A stretch of DNA of 64,000 bases from Gossypium raimondii. Lineage: Eukaryota > Streptophyta > Magnoliopsida > Malvales > Malvaceae. Location: contig NC_068570.1 of the NCBI RefSeq assembly GCF_025698545.1, forward strand, positions 1,550,001 through 1,614,000, in the 5' to 3' direction. Shown here piece by piece: positions 1 through 17,339 of this stretch. The notes under the pieces are model-generated. The model saw only the letters and a list, made by a program, of their open reading frames with translations. It was not told the DNA's origin and made no database searches. Both the position numbers and the translations under genes were made by a program. Every line of letters starts with the position of its first letter. Positions within the stretch are counted from its first letter, which is position 1.

Positions 1-277
1 TTAATGGTTTTGGAATTTATTTTAGCGCTCAAATTGGCATGAATTATGGGAAACAAACAAAAGCAAGTCACCAACTAGACTGGATTTGAGATATTAATTA
101 CCAAATCAATTTGTGGGCTACCAATAGATTCAAGAATATTCTATTCTTATGAAATTGATGTTAAAATAATAGGTTAAATTTTACTGTTATTATTTTTATT
201 AATAATTGTGAAATAAATGAAAGTAAAAAGAAAATAATGTTAAGGAAAAGATTAATAACAGAATGAAAAGTAAAGTA
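1..277. other. Intergenic, no gene seen
   Basis: AT-rich sequence with no ORF of note and no repeat ends that I can define. Confidence 0.6.
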
Positions 278-450
278 AATTTAACTCGATTAATATGAAC
301 ATTGTTATTAATGTAAGGAATGTGGGTTTGAATACGCTAAAACGCATTATTCTTCTATTTATGGGTTGAGAAGGGGTTATGGATAATTTTAGATATTGTG
401 TCAAAAAAGAACAGATATAATCGAACCTATAATGAGGTTATTAAAAAAGT
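278..450 (+). mobile_element. SINE copy (tRNA-derived family also at 43557-43739)
   Basis: The stretch 'gtgggtttgaatacgc' resembles a Pol III B box. It is followed by the family body (cattattcttctatttatgg) and a tail near 'gtgtcaaaaaagaacagata' and 'cgaacctataatgaggtt', matching the complete copy at 43557-43739 (opposite strand). Ends are approximate and no target duplication is certain. Confidence 0.6.
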
Positions 451-1525
451 TAAAAAGAAATGAAATGATTAAATATAGTGAATTTTTACTATCATAATCA
501 TTTCTATAATATAATTATGTAAAAAATAAATAAAGAGTTTACATGTTAAAAGTTTATTGACCTTCACCAGCTTTTGTCCTATTTTGGAGTAACTAAAACA
601 TTGACATTTTGTAAAGGATATTCAATTCTCTTAACTTTCCCTTACCTAAAAAAAGTTAATCAAACGGAAGAGAAAATATTGATTACTGATCCAATTCGTC
701 TATCGATACAAATATTATCTTCATCCCTATTATAAAATTACAAATTTATCCCTTTTATATCAAAATAGCAGCTTGAATTCAAACCAACGTAAAAGTTAAT
801 GTTGAATTAAATACGAATCAAATATCAAATTTTAAATTTCGAATCAAATTAGAACCTGAGCCAAAATTTTTCACTATTTGAATTCCACGCGAGTTGATTA
901 GACCCTAAATGGGTGTCAATGTCCTTAAGTTTTTGCCTTTTGATCAATAAAATTTGCAATAAACACTTCTGCACGAGGGAGAACAAAGAAGATGCTTATA
1001 TAGAGTTCAAGATAGTCATTAATGGACAACAAAGGACATTGAAACCGGTGTATTTGATCCGTCAATTGTTTTAATGTCAAATAAAAACATACATTCTTAT
1101 GGTTATTGGTCACATTCTATTTGAAAAGGTCTCCATAAATATTCGTTAAAATACATCGTTAGTCCCTATATTTGTAAAAAAATTTGAGATTGTCCTTGTA
1201 TCGTAAAAGCTAAAAATTCACTCTTCTTACTTTTTTAATTTGAAAAATTGAGTCCAATCATTATTGTCATTGGTAGTTTCTGTCAAAATTTGTCAGTTTA
1301 ACATGTTTATTTTCTATCAATCATACGCCATATTATTTGAGGACAACCTAATTAAAATTCTAAATTGACAAACTCTGACTGAAAATATTTATGATTTTAA
1401 TGACTAGATTGAGATTTTTAAATTAAAAATGTATGAGGACTTAATTTTTAACTTTTTAAATACATGACTAAATCTTAAATTTTATCAAAGTAGAGGAACT
1501 AGCATATTTAAACATTTTATTTATT
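451..1525. other. Intergenic, no gene seen
   Basis: AT-rich. Short ORFs are uninterrupted only by chance and show no codon bias or recognisable motif. Confidence 0.6.
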
Positions 1526-2053
1526 GTGTTCTGCAATGACTACCATATAGAGAGACCAAGCTCCACATTCAAACATGGTTGTGGGACTCAATATACTAAC
1601 ATCTATCAACCCACTGAACCTCACTTACAAATGGCACCTTGTCGACTTAATCCTCATCGGCACTTGCATGATCGACATGTGGAGTATCTCTGGCCTACCT
1701 CGCCAGAGATAGGTACTAAACATTCTCCTCACATAAAACAAGTGTGGAAATTCATCAAGTACACATTAGTTTAATCACAATTGATTCATCAAATCCATCC
1801 ATCCCATCGTCACCTAGCTAGCAGGGCTAACATGTCCCTCAGGACTGACCACAACAAGATCAACAAAAACATCCTCTCCAATCTCTTATCCTTTTTATTC
1901 CTCTACTCTGTTCAACCTCTACCTCAAGCGGCTCTTAGCACACCTCCATTGTGTGAACCACTATCTTCTTCCTACCTCCTTATTTTATCCTCAAACACAT
2001 CTACAAGGATTCAAGTGATTAGTAGATTTGTTAAGGGTGAGTTATTTTTCTAA
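1526..2053. other. Higher-GC block, possible gene or transposon relic
   Basis: This 0.5-kb block is clearly richer in C and G than its surroundings. It holds open frames on the plus strand (1526-1774 and 1781-2053) and partly open frames on the minus strand. I recognise no protein family in either direction. It may be a decayed exon or transposon piece. Confidence 0.3.
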
Positions 2054-3116
2054 GTTCAAAGGTGTATAAAAAATAGAGTATTTGGACAAAATTATTATTT
2101 CAAAAAAGGGGCTTAGATAAAAAAATTAGGTCTATTTAAAATATATAGATCATAGTTAGATTTTAATATTCAAAGCTCAAACTCAGTCCATCCAACTCAT
2201 TTTCATGTTTAAAATATGATATTTTATTTTTAATTTACATCACATGGAAAATAAATATAATATATTATAATGTGAGCATTAAGAAGTTGTTAGAGTTTAA
2301 AATTTTGATAAAAGAAAATATAAAATAAAAGAAATACATATAATTACTTAATATTAAATAAAATTATGACAATTTTAAATGCACATAAGCTAATTATTTA
2401 TAACTATAAATAAATTTAAACAAGATTTAAAACTCATGCCGATTGAGTTTTAGTTCAATTTGCATGTGCATTGTTGTAAACGTAAGAGGATGTGGGTTTG
2501 AGTGTGTTGAAGTGCATTATCCTTCTATAATGTGACCAAATAATACTAATCTATTATCTATTTATACTTATTTTAAGTATTTTATCGAGTTAATTTTACG
2601 GGTCAATTAAGTATCAATTCAATTATGAAATTACAAAATACCCTTCATATACAAATTAAGTCATATTTTATGAGGATATTTTATCTTTTCAACATAATAA
2701 ATCAATAAAAATTGACCATAGTAAAGTTTGAATGCAAAAAGTATGCACAATAAGCAATTAACTTTATTGTTATAACCAAAACATCAATTTGTTTTTATGT
2801 GAATTTTAATAAATTTATTTGTTACCTATTTTTTACCCTCATTGTGAGTGTGGCATAATGAGTTGATGTCACGAGTTAATTGAATACCAACTTAATTTAA
2901 AATGACTAAAATACCTAATTATCATAAAGTAATGAATATTATGATAAAGGTATTTTGTCTTATAATGTTTTTAGTAAAATAATGTCATGATAGGACTTTA
3001 ACTTGAAGCACATAACTTTTAAACTTTTAAACTTAATTATTTCACTTAAAATTTTACTTTGCTTTAATATAATTTTTATAAATATATATATTTTCCTTAA
3101 GTTGTGCCATAGAACT
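2054..3116. other. Intergenic with a truncated SINE fragment (about 2436-2530)
   Basis: AT-rich. Within it, 'gagttttagttcaatttgc' (A-box-like) and 'gtgggtttgagtg' (B-box-like) followed by 'cattatccttctata' match the head of the tRNA-derived SINE family. The 3' half is missing. Nothing else identified. Confidence 0.5.
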
Positions 3117-3125
3117 ACTAATAAT

Positions 3126-3501
3126 ATGTCAAAGTATTTGGGAGGTCCTGATCATATGGATTGGATTAAATTAATCCTTTTATGATTAAATGGATTAATT
3201 TATCTCTTATACTATTAAAAAGATTAAAGAAGTCTAAATTGTAATAAAATTAACATTTCTTGTATAAAAATATCTTAAAATTATGTTTCTCAATTGCAAT
3301 TTAATTCCAAACAATAAATTTCATTTACAAGACTAAAAAATTAAAATATTAAAATTTTTAAACAATAAATGTAAAATTTATTCCAATTTGGCCTTATTTG
3401 ATTTTTTTTAATAGTACGACGGTTAAATTGACCCATTTAATAATAAAGGGACTAAATTGATACCATCTTTATAATACAGATATCTCTTAGGTAATTTCAC
3501 C
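3126..3501. mobile_element. MITE family A, copy 1 (9-bp TSD ACTAATAAT)
   Basis: Non-coding element of about 376 bp with imperfect terminal inverted repeats (left 'aaagtatttgggaggtcc', right 'tatctcttaggtaatttcac'). It is flanked by ACTAATAAT at 3117-3125 and 3502-3510. A 9-bp duplication suggests mobilisation by a Mutator-like transposase. Related copies lie at 8968-9305, 12835-13231 and 14779-15037. Confidence 0.75.
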
Positions 3502-3773
3502 ACTAATAATAATACAAGTATCATAAACGTGAAAAGGCCTAACAAGAAATTGGGCCTTAACGGGCCATATCCGGCCCAAATTAAAAAAAAAACGCGCCTA
3601 GTTGGACAAAAGGGCGCTCTCACCTTTGTTATCAGCTAAGATTTTTTTCCCTTCCAATGGCAAAACAATCTTCATATTTTTCCTTCACCTTGATAATGTG
3701 ACGGTTAAACTCTCCCATTTCTTTCTTCAACAATACTTTCGAAACTCGGTTAACTCACTGAACTCAACTCACC

Positions 3774-6528
3774 ATGGCTTCGATTCTCAACCCCCCGCCG
3801 CCGCCTTACTTTCACCGTACCTCTATGCCTACCTCCGTTTCTTCCTCACCGGTGATCTTATCTTATCCTTTCCTCAAAACGACGTCACTTCAAGTTCGGT
3901 TTAAAGCGTTGAGGACCTGGTCCGACGGCGGGAAAATCGGGAGCCAGGAAGCTTACGGCGCCGATTTCTTGAGGAAGCCGAGTACAGTGCCGAAGAAGGA
4001 CAGTGATGGAATTTTGGAAGAAGAGGAAGGTAGTGAGGGAAAAAGAAACAGAGGTGAATGGACTGATTGGGAAGATAGGATTTTAGAGGACACCGTGCCT
4101 CTTGTCGGCTTTGTTAGAATGATTATTCACTCTGGAAAGTAAGTGTTTTAATTTTTATTGGCTTTATTTTAGTTTTATCTAATTTCTAAAAGAGAATGAT
4201 TGTTCTAGATATGGAGCTGGAGATAGATTGAGTCCAGAGCATGAAAGGACGATTTTGGAAAGGTTGCTTCCTTACCATCCAGAGTTCGAGAAGAAAATTG
4301 GATGTGGAATTGATTACATCACTGTATGTTTATTCTTTATTTATTTTTTTGAATTTTGATCTCTGGAATTTATTATTATTGAAAGCTTGAAGCACTCGGA
4401 TGAGTGTTGGAAACGTGTGTCTGCCATAGTATACTTTTTTTTCTCCAAGTCTTTCAATATATTTGAAGATCATACATCATTTGAATTACTTGCATATGTA
4501 TTGCACACAATACTTTTAGGTTGGAAACTTGGATTTTAGATTTAGAATTTGGATTTAAAAATAGTGTGAACTGAGTAGTAAACTATTTGGAAATGTAACA
4601 TTCATGATAATTTCTCAATTTCATCTCTGTTATATGCTTATCTAGTAATGAATTTGAAATTCTTAAAATATTTTTGGATTTGATAAATCTATACTTTTGT
4701 ACCTTTCAAATATATATTATATTGAATTCTAACTAATTTGTCCGTAACATATGCATTTCATTCTTACCATTTACATAATAATGAAATCCAACTCCAAGTT
4801 TTCAAATTCATGTTCCTAAACAGAGCATTTGGAAAATATAGCTTAACCAATTTAAGTATGTTATGGTATTTCCTCTTCTTTTGAGGATGCTGAAATTTTG
4901 TGTTGTTTTTTTTAACAACTGCATATTCTAGTGTTAGTTAGTTGGATGTGAACTCTTTGCCTTTTTAGCTAGCAGATAAAAAATGTAGGCAAAATAGAGG
5001 ACAATTGTGCTTGTTCAATAGTATTTAACTGCTCAATTGATGTACAACATTTTTGTGAATTCAAGCTTTAGTTAGAAACATTAGAGGCTAATCTATTGTT
5101 AGGAGTTTATACTCTTGAATCTGGAATCCTGGATATTGATATTTTCTACTGATAAGTCGTTCTCCTTTAGTTTTCCCTGTTCTTTTGATCTCTTTCTTTT
5201 GGCTTAATACCTAATTTGGCCTCTGTACTATAGTGAAGTTCTCACTTTGGCTCTTTGACTATTTTTTCGGTCACTTTGCCCCTTTACTTTCATTCTGTTC
5301 ATCATGTTAGCCCCTTGACCATTTCTGTTAAAAAAATCCCACATGTTCACGTGCTTGCCCCTTGATCTCTCACTTTGGCCTATGTGGATAGTGAAATTCT
5401 CACCATGACCCTTGTACTATAGTGAAATACTGACTTTGGCCCTCCACATGTTCGCATCTGATTGGCTTAAACAGCCACACAGGATTTTTTTTAACGGAAA
5501 TGGTCAAGGGGCAAAAGTGATGGACGATATGAAAGTAGAGGGGGAAAGTGACCAAAAAATAGTAAAAGGGCTAAAGTGAGAATTTCACTTTAGTACAGGG
5601 GCAAAACAGGTACTAAACCTTTCCTTTTCCAGTATCATTTCTGTTAATGGTTCATAACTTCAAAACTGTTTTCTCTAATTGTTTTTCCTCCTTGGCTTTA
5701 GCATTTTTTGACGAAACCATGCTAAAACTGTTGTTGTCCATATAACTTTTGATACCTTTGCACTAGAGGTGATTGTGGGCTGTGCTGCATGTAGTGCACC
5801 CGACGTGATCAGACATGTTTGGGTCCTTTTTCTGAGTTATTTTCCGGTTGATTTGTTTGCTAGAATATTCATTTGTTTACTTGTTTTCAGACATGTAAAA
5901 ATGTGCATTTACAATTGCTTTCACCACATTGATATGGATCATGCCGAGGGGATTGCACTTGATATTATCGGTCAACATTCTTTCTTTAGGCTTACTCAGT
6001 TGCTTTTCCACTCACCACTAACATGGATAGCGTTGCAACTTGAACAGATCACTGTGGTCCAAAAGCCTTTTTATATTCACCTTTCAAACATGAATTTCTT
6101 AAGCATGTGCATCTTTATAGAATTTAATGGCTTTTGTTCTTCTGGGTGATTGGAGTGATGGAGGAGTTAAACTGCAAGACCAATGAAAGGACATGCAAAA
6201 ATGGGGGTGAATTAGCTAAAGGAAAAAAAGCCTCTTAATTAATTAAAACTTGATTTTAGGGTTTACACTAGTTAAATTAAGTGGTACCATGGCCAGTTTG
6301 ACTAACTTGTTTTGATTAAGTAAATGATCAGTGCTTCTCATATTTGAATCACAGGTTGGTTACCATCCCGACTTTGTAGGTTCGAGATGTTTGTTCATAG
6401 TTCGAAAAGATGGAGAACTGGTTGACTTTTCTTATTGGAAATGCATCAAGGGCCTAATCAGAAAAAACTATCCTCTATATGCAGACAGCTTCATTCTCAG
6501 ACATTTTCGACGGCGTAGACGTAGTTGA
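3774..6528 (+). CDS. DCL: DCL-like plastid protein (DUF3223)
   Basis: Spliced CDS 3774-4138, 4209-4323 and 6355-6528; 654 nt, 217 aa. All introns are GT/AG and the frame is continuous. The first about 45 residues are rich in Ser, Thr and Pro and poor in acidic residues, as expected for a chloroplast transit peptide. An acidic linker (EEEEGSEGKRNRGEW) follows. The DUF3223/DCL domain fills the C-terminal half: YGAGDRLSPEHERTILERLL, then YHPEFEKKIGCGIDYI, then GYHPDFVGSRCLFIVRKDG, then DFSYWKCIKGLIRKNYP, ending in HFRRRRRS. Members of this family (tomato DEFECTIVE CHLOROPLASTS AND LEAVES and its Arabidopsis homologue) are plastid proteins needed for chloroplast rRNA maturation and palisade development. 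That function is inferred from the family. The start is the first in-frame ATG, in the context caccATGG. Intron 2 is 2 kb and holds a MITE. The family assignment is firm; orthology to a particular paralogue is not tested. Confidence 0.9.
5203..5620. mobile_element. MITE in intron 2 of the DCL-like gene
   Basis: The left end (ggcttaatacctaatttggc) and the reverse complement of the right end (tttagtacctgttttgcccc) are matching inverted repeats. The homology continues inward (tctcactttggctc...gactattttt against the mirrored right arm), making a foldback of about 415 bp with no ORF. Flanks 'tctttctttt' and 'tttccttttc' may be an imperfect target duplication. Confidence 0.75.
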
Positions 6529-6892
6529 TAAGGGTAATACTCTGAACTTGTCAGCAACTTTTATGTCATTATATCCTGAAGATCTTGTGAATTTTGTTCT
6601 TATTGTTTGTAATATGTCTTATTTATTAGCTGATAACATTGTAGAAATTAAAGCAATTATTGAAAATTCATGAAAATTCAATGCCGGACATAGTTTCGAG
6701 AAAAAGATTATATACACAAGTGCTGCTGAATGAATTTACTGGTAGCTTGTCTAAGGCCAATGTGGGTTTGTCAAGGAATAGAATTTTGCAGTCTTTGTTT
6801 GTTGTTTTGCTATGCTATTTGTCTCATAGTAAAACATAAGCACACACACAAATGCACACCCACATACTGCTTTGGCTGCCAAACTTCTGCAG
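6529..6892. other. 3' flank of the DCL-like gene, with a short CA-rich run
   Basis: Likely 3' UTR and downstream sequence; a short CA-rich run lies near 6840-6862. No further exon or ORF is convincing. Confidence 0.5.
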
Positions 6893-6900
6893 TGCTTATT

Positions 6901-7223
6901 AGGTTAAAATATGCTCCAAGTCCCTGTATTCTTCATACGTTTGGAATTTAGTCCTTGTACTTTTTTTAGGAATTTAGTCTCACCACTTTTCAAATTTCGA
7001 AATTTAGGTCTTATTGTTAACATCATTAAAATTTTTTGTTAAATTCAGGTTCATTACAACATTTCTTTTTGTTACATGGCTACCAAATGAGTATTTTTTT
7101 TTTCAAAATGTCATACTAGCGAAATGGTGTTAACAATTGGGGTTGAATTTTAAAATCTGAAAAGTAGAGGGATGAAATTCCTAATATATGAAGAGCATAA
7201 AGACTTGGGGCATATTTTTAACC
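6901..7223. mobile_element. MITE family B, full length (8-bp TSD TGCTTATT)
   Basis: The element starts AGGTTAAAATATG and ends CATATTTTTAACC, which are inverted repeats. It is flanked by TGCTTATT at 6893-6900 and 7224-7231. It is 323 bp with no coding capacity. An 8-bp duplication is typical of hAT-superfamily insertions. Diverged relatives occur at about 22190-22520, 38405-38650 and 39230-39470. Confidence 0.85.
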
Positions 7224-7231
7224 TGCTTATT

Positions 7232-8967
7232 ATTTAGGTCATTTAAATGAATCTAGATTGTTTATAGCTGATGTCAAGATATCAATCTTTCTGTTATGAG
7301 AAAATGTATTTTCTGTTAGAGGACCTTCATTGATGGCAGATTTATGTTGGTATGCACATGCCTAGATTGAAGGCAAAGGAAGAGGAGAGAAGTAGACTCT
7401 CTAACCTCTTATATGGCTGCAGTTTTCGTGGCTTAATAATATGAATGAATTGAACTGAACCGAATTATCATGGACGATTTGAAAAATTCAAAAAAATGAT
7501 CGAACCGAACCAAACTTACCCTTAGATGTCGCAGACTTCGAACCAGCAAACAGTTGCTTGCATAGTTTTTAAAATAGGATTTTGTTCGAAGAACGTGGTT
7601 ACCGATTCCCAATTGTAATATCTATTTTGGTGGTATCCCTATTTGTGGAGGATGTCTCATTGGACATAGGTAACCAAGTTCCCTACGAGGATATTATGGG
7701 GATTTGCTTTATAGTAGCATTCAAATTAATATCTCTCGATATCGAATCGGTTGATTTTATGTTGAGTTGGGTTAATTTGGGTAAATCAATTTGATTTTTA
7801 AGATTTTTGGATTAATTTTAAATTTAGATCATTTTATGTTGAGGTCATTTTAGATATAAGATATTTGGGTTTTAGGTTAAGGCACTATTTGGGATTTGAA
7901 ATTGACAAGTGTTTTCACGTTAGGGTTTGAATTTTTTTTATCTTGGTTTTTGAATTTGACAATTATTCTCACACTGAGTCTTAAATTTCTTTTGTCCAAG
8001 TTAATCCTTGTCAATTGTTCTCACATTGACTTGATTTTTTCTTTGTTTAAATTAGTTCCCAATATTTCTTTGAAAAAAAATTGGATAAAAAAAGTCATAT
8101 CTCAATGTGGAAGCAATTGTAAATTTAGTGACTAATTTGGACTGAAAATTTGAGAATAATTATCAAATGTAAATCTCAAGAATAAATGCTGAACTTAAAA
8201 GAAATTAATTTAGCTCAACAAAAAGTTCGAATGTGAATGTGCGAATCATTGTCCCAAGTTTATGCTCCAAAAAGTAATTAACTCTTGAGTTGTTTTGTGT
8301 TGGATGATTTTGGTTTGTCATTTGAGTGCAGGATTGGGTATTTTGAATTCAGTTTATTTTTAATTTAGGTGGGTTTGATTTGTTAATTTTTATAATAAAA
8401 TTAAATCGAATTTAATTAAAAATTATTCAATTCGAGTTTCACTCGTTTATAATTAATTGATAGATATCCAAAACAGATCGGTCTCTACAACTTGTTCTAC
8501 AGCTTTTTGCGACGTCGATCGACTCTTGTTGCAGCATATGATTGCAATGCGAATCACCCTAACAAGCCCTTTATATTTTTAAAAATATATACACTCGTAT
8601 TAACTTGTGTAGAAATAAAATTTTGACAATTTCAAAAGGTAAATTTCATCAAAATTAAATAACTATTAATAAAATTGACACCTTTTCTGTTTGTTTATTC
8701 AGTTTCCAATATTCAACAAAACAATAATTTCTTAAAAGAAAATGCAAGAACAAATAAAAAAACTATAAATGAAAATAATTAAGAGCTCAAAATAGGCAAG
8801 TATAATTCAATGTTGGTTAGTATACTAGTTCGTAATAAGAGAAAAGATTGATGATTCAATCGGTACAGATTAATTGAATTAGATTTAAATTTTGGATTTA
8901 AACTAAATTTTATAACTATTTTATAATTTTATAAAATTTTAATAATTTATTTCATAGATTGAAAAAG
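7232..8967. other. Intergenic, no gene seen
   Basis: AT-rich with internal repetition ('ttctcacattgac' and 'gaatttgacaatt' motifs around 7900-8160). A small higher-GC patch at 8470-8570 (gacgtcgatcgactcttg) matches nothing I know. The open frames (for example 7582-7794) are hydrophobic low-complexity translations of AT-rich DNA. Confidence 0.5.
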
Positions 8968-9305
8968 GGTGAATGTATTTGAGAGGTGGGATGTGATTAA
9001 ATCAATCTTTTTATTATTAAATTAATTAAATTAATTTTTATATTATTAAAAATAATCAAATAAGGTCAAATTAGAATAAAATAATATTTATTAATTAAAA
9101 ATATTTACTTTTTAAAAGTTAATATTTTTAAAGTTTTTATTTTATAGATGAAATATTTGAATTTAAATAAAAACATTTTTAAGATATTATTCGTACAGAA
9201 AATATTAGGGCATGAACTAATTTATTTATTTTTAATAGTATAAAAATTAAGTTAATTATTAAATGTAACTGATTTCATTTAGTCGGACTTACGAGGTACT
9301 TTACC
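8968..9305. mobile_element. MITE family A, copy 2 (degraded)
   Basis: The left end 'ggtgaatgtatttgagagg' and the right end 'acgaggtactttacc' are degenerate inverted repeats matching the family at 12835-13231. The internal motif 'attaaaaataatcaaataaggtc' is shared with the other copies. It lies about 130 bp upstream of the TGS1 start codon, so it may be part of the promoter. Confidence 0.6.
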
Positions 9306-9433
9306 CTATCAACAAATATAGCGTAGAATCGTTTTAAGATTGTAATTGGAGTAGTCGGCGTGCTATAAAAGTTCAAAGCCAACCGGAGAAGCTGTCATCG
9401 TGTAAGAAAAGCCGGAGATTTTGGGCATCGAAA

Positions 9434-14238
<4,805 letters not shown>

Positions 14239-14778
14239 AGGACAATAAAATCAGCAGCTATCTTTTTAAGTGACGAAGGAGACTGAGGACAGTCTTTTAT
14301 GGATCATAAGCTTGTTGATTCCCTTCACCTCGACCCCAATTTTGATTACGTCGATATTGGAAGTAATGCTAGTGCTTTGATATTCTCTCTACAAAAACGA
14401 AAAACGTAACTCACCAACAATGTAGGGCACCAAGTTAGTCGCCTTATGACTTACACAGCTGTATATTTATGTCAACCAAGGAATAGGTATAGGGTGATGT
14501 ATAGAGACTATATGCCTTGGACAACATCGGAAAGCTGACAATCTTGTGTCGACCATTCTGTCTTAGTTATCTGATTTATGATTAGGCTAGGATATTTTCA
14601 TCTCTTTATGCCGGTTCTAACAACCGGCCATCCTCGTCCGTCATGTCTTCAGCCACTTTTAGGGCACACGGTGTTGTACTGAGAGCCGAAAATCGTGTAT
14701 ACGGTACTCCAATACATTAAGGTAAGTGGTTTTGATGCAAAGTCAGAAGTAGTTTCATTTGCATTATTGTTTTAAAAA
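14239..14778. other. TGS1 3' UTR and downstream flank
   Basis: Moderate GC and no ORF; probably 3' UTR at least in its first part. The stop codon lies in a perfect 10-bp direct repeat (gcatttgaag twice, 14221-14240). Confidence 0.5.
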
Positions 14779-15037
14779 GGTTAAAGTACTTAGGAGATCC
14801 CTGTATTATAGAGATTGCATCAAATTAGTCCCTATATTATTAAAAAGAATCAAATAAGTCTAAATTGTATCATATTTAACATTTGCTGTAAAAAAAGTCT
14901 CAATTTTTTTCCAATTGCAATTTAATTTCAAATAAAAGATTTCATTAAATAGTATAGGGTTAAATTGATTCATTTAATAATAGAGGGCTAATTTGATACG
15001 GTCCCTATAATACAGTGATCTCCTAGTTAATTTCACC
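14779..15037. mobile_element. MITE family A, copy 4 (internally deleted)
   Basis: The ends 'ggttaaagtacttaggagat' and 'atctcctagttaatttcacc' are inverted repeats of the family. The element is 259 bp against about 375-400 bp for copies 1 and 3, so the middle is shortened. Confidence 0.75.
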
Positions 15038-15887
15038 TCTACTATAAAATGTGAGCAGCTTTGTTTTAATTTTCAAGCAAATAGTTAATATTATAATTAG
15101 CAGTAAAATTGAATATTAAAAATGTTTTATCGTGTTTTAACGTAATTTAAGGGAAAAAAACAAGAAGTAATTTATCAACTATCGTGTTTTAAAAATGTTG
15201 AATTTTACTTTTATTGCTTCCAAACCCGAGACTAAAGATCATCTTATTTTCCAAAGTAGGGGTTAATCAGTTGATTCGATTCGATTAATTGAAGTTAACA
15301 AAATTAACATCTTCAAGTAATTCTTTAATATATAATTTTACATATCTAGTTAAAATGATCAAATTTCGATTAATTTCGTTAACCGAATTAAATTAATCTA
15401 TTCGTGAAATATTGTAAAAGTTCTTTTGTTAATCAAATTGGAACTTTTAATGGTTAACCAAGTCGAGTTAAATTTGATCGGTTAATTTAGTTAAATACCT
15501 CTAATAAATGGCATAAAGACTTGCAAATTAGTTTAACTTTTTAAAAATATATTTGTAATTGAATAATATTATAAATTAACCTAAGATCTATTAAAATAAT
15601 TTAAACCTAAAATAAATCTAAACCAAAATTTTCAAAACCTCATTTCAACTATAATTTTGTTTAGTTTTTAAAATTTTTATAAATATATTTTTACAATTTT
15701 TTCATTCATATCCCTCGGGATGTTGCATAATTTAGTAGATGTGAAAGTGCATGTGAGAGATGGATGCATTAATTATTGAGTCAAAATGTGGGGTATTATT
15801 GGTTTTGAAGTGTAATCATATTAACGGATTCAGATTGTACTATATCATCACTCGAAGGATTTAAAAAGATTTAAAAAGTTTTATTGA
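15038..15887. other. Intergenic, no gene seen
   Basis: AT-rich, with scattered 'gttaattgaagttaac' and 'ggttaaccaa' motifs that suggest a decayed inverted-repeat element at 15260-15500. No gene. Confidence 0.5.
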
Positions 15888-16437
15888 ATAAATTATATTT
15901 AGGGTCACTAAATAATTAATAAGTTTTACATGTTGATAACTTAATTTTAAAAAAGTTACAAATTGGTCATTGAATTATTCTGGAAGTTTTCATTTATATT
16001 ATCAAGCTGTTAAAATCCCTGCTGTATGACTTTCTCTCTTTGTACCACCCGCACCAATTGGAAGCTCTCTTTCTCTTTTACAATTAAGTTCTTTACATGA
16101 AACAACTTTAAACGTCACGAATTTGCTAACCAGAATTCAAACAACTTTCTTCTTCGATCTTTGACACTGATTGTCAAATTGATTTGAATCTAAGGTATAT
16201 TCTTTTACTTGTTGATGGGTATAGATTCATTGTACTGATCATCGAATCGTTGCTTGGAGCTTACTAACCAAACTTATAAGAAAAAAAAACTTAACATCCT
16301 ATTGACTTAAATAAAAACTTTCAGATAGTTAAATGAAAATTTTTGAATAATTCAAAGATTATTTGGTAATTTTTTAAAATTGAATGATCAAAAAATGTGA
16401 ACTTATCAATAGTTTAATGACTTTGGGTGTAATTTAC
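15888..16437. mobile_element. Inverted-repeat element, family C, copy 1
   Basis: The left arm (taaattatatttagggtcac, then aaaaaagttacaaattggtc and gaagttttcattta) is mirrored by the right arm (gaaaatttttgaataattc, then atgactttgggtgtaattta). About 550 bp, non-coding. The same layout occurs at 33838-34380; a relative lies near 59630-60170. Interior shared motifs include 'gcaccaattggaagctctc'. Confidence 0.65.
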
Positions 16438-16903
16438 TCTTATAATTTTTTTTAAAATAAAATAAAAGGAACTCATGGGGATGAAGTGCTTGACGTGCAA
16501 ATTGTATGAAGTGCTTGAGTCAAAATGTGGGGTATTATTATGCAATTTGTTGTTATGTTATAAAGAGGCATTTATGTTATAAAATGGGCATCTTGCTAAA
16601 AAGGGTCTGGGGGGGTCCATTATTGGTTTTTAATGAAACAAAACCTAACCTCACTGACCAATAATAATAGCATGCATTCTGAAATTGGTGAAGCCTCACG
16701 TGGGTTACTGCAAAAACAGGACCAAACTGACTAAAAACAAATAGTTTAAAAGCCTTGCCTTTCAACTTTCCCCACAGAGCCCAACCCCTCACAAACATGG
16801 CTACTTTCTCACCACTTACCAATGCATTCATTTTATTCAATTTTGGTAATCTAACTTCTCCATTTTCATTCCATTTATCACTTATACATATGTCAATTAT
16901 ATA
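16438..16903. other. Intergenic; short minus-strand ORF not supported
   Basis: A frame of 123 codons is open on the minus strand (16577-16948). It has no recognisable motif and runs into the SINE on its upstream side, so I do not call it a gene. Confidence 0.5.
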
Positions 16904-16918
16904 ATACATATAGTTGTC

Positions 16919-17036
16919 TAGCCGGTTGAGTCTTAACTTGATTAGCATTGTTATTGTTGTTAGTGTAAGAGGACGTAGGTTTGAACGTACTGAAACGCGT
17001 TTCTCCTCCCATTATATCAACTTAAAAACTTCCAAT
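16919..17036 (+). mobile_element. Truncated SINE with TSD split by an LTR insertion
   Basis: The head 'ttgagtcttaacttgattag' and the B-box-like 'gtaggtttgaacgtac' match the SINE family at 43557-43739; the 3' part is lost. The upstream flank 'atacatatagttgtc' (16904-16918) reappears as 'atacatatatagttgtc' at 19095-19111, on the far side of the solo LTR. The SINE therefore came first and the LTR landed in its 3' duplication. Confidence 0.75.
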
Positions 17037-17339
17037 ATACATGTCGAAACCGTTTTTTGAAAAACAAAAATTTTAGGTTGTCGACTTAAAAAAAATGAAA
17101 ATTGGGAGTCGCCACCAATATTTTATTAGGGTGTGATTGGATCACCTAAAAAAACTTTGGTCTACGAGTTTTAGAAAAACGGATCCTGGAGTCAGTTACG
17201 TACGAGGAAGGATTAGCACCCTCGTAACCCCCAAAATTGGTACCTAGTTAATTAATTAGTGTCTTAAGGTCGAGAATTTAAAAAAAAAACATAATCCTTA
17301 GCAAAACTTAATAGGCTACGTATTAAGTCCCTTATTATT

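Noticed and set aside
5769..6149. 126-codon plus-strand ORF inside DCL intron 2
   Set aside because: It lies wholly within a well-supported intron, is Cys/Phe/His-rich without a known motif, and has no splice or promoter context.
16577..16948. 123-codon minus-strand ORF
   Set aside because: No motif, overlaps a SINE, and has no promoter or splice sites that I can support.
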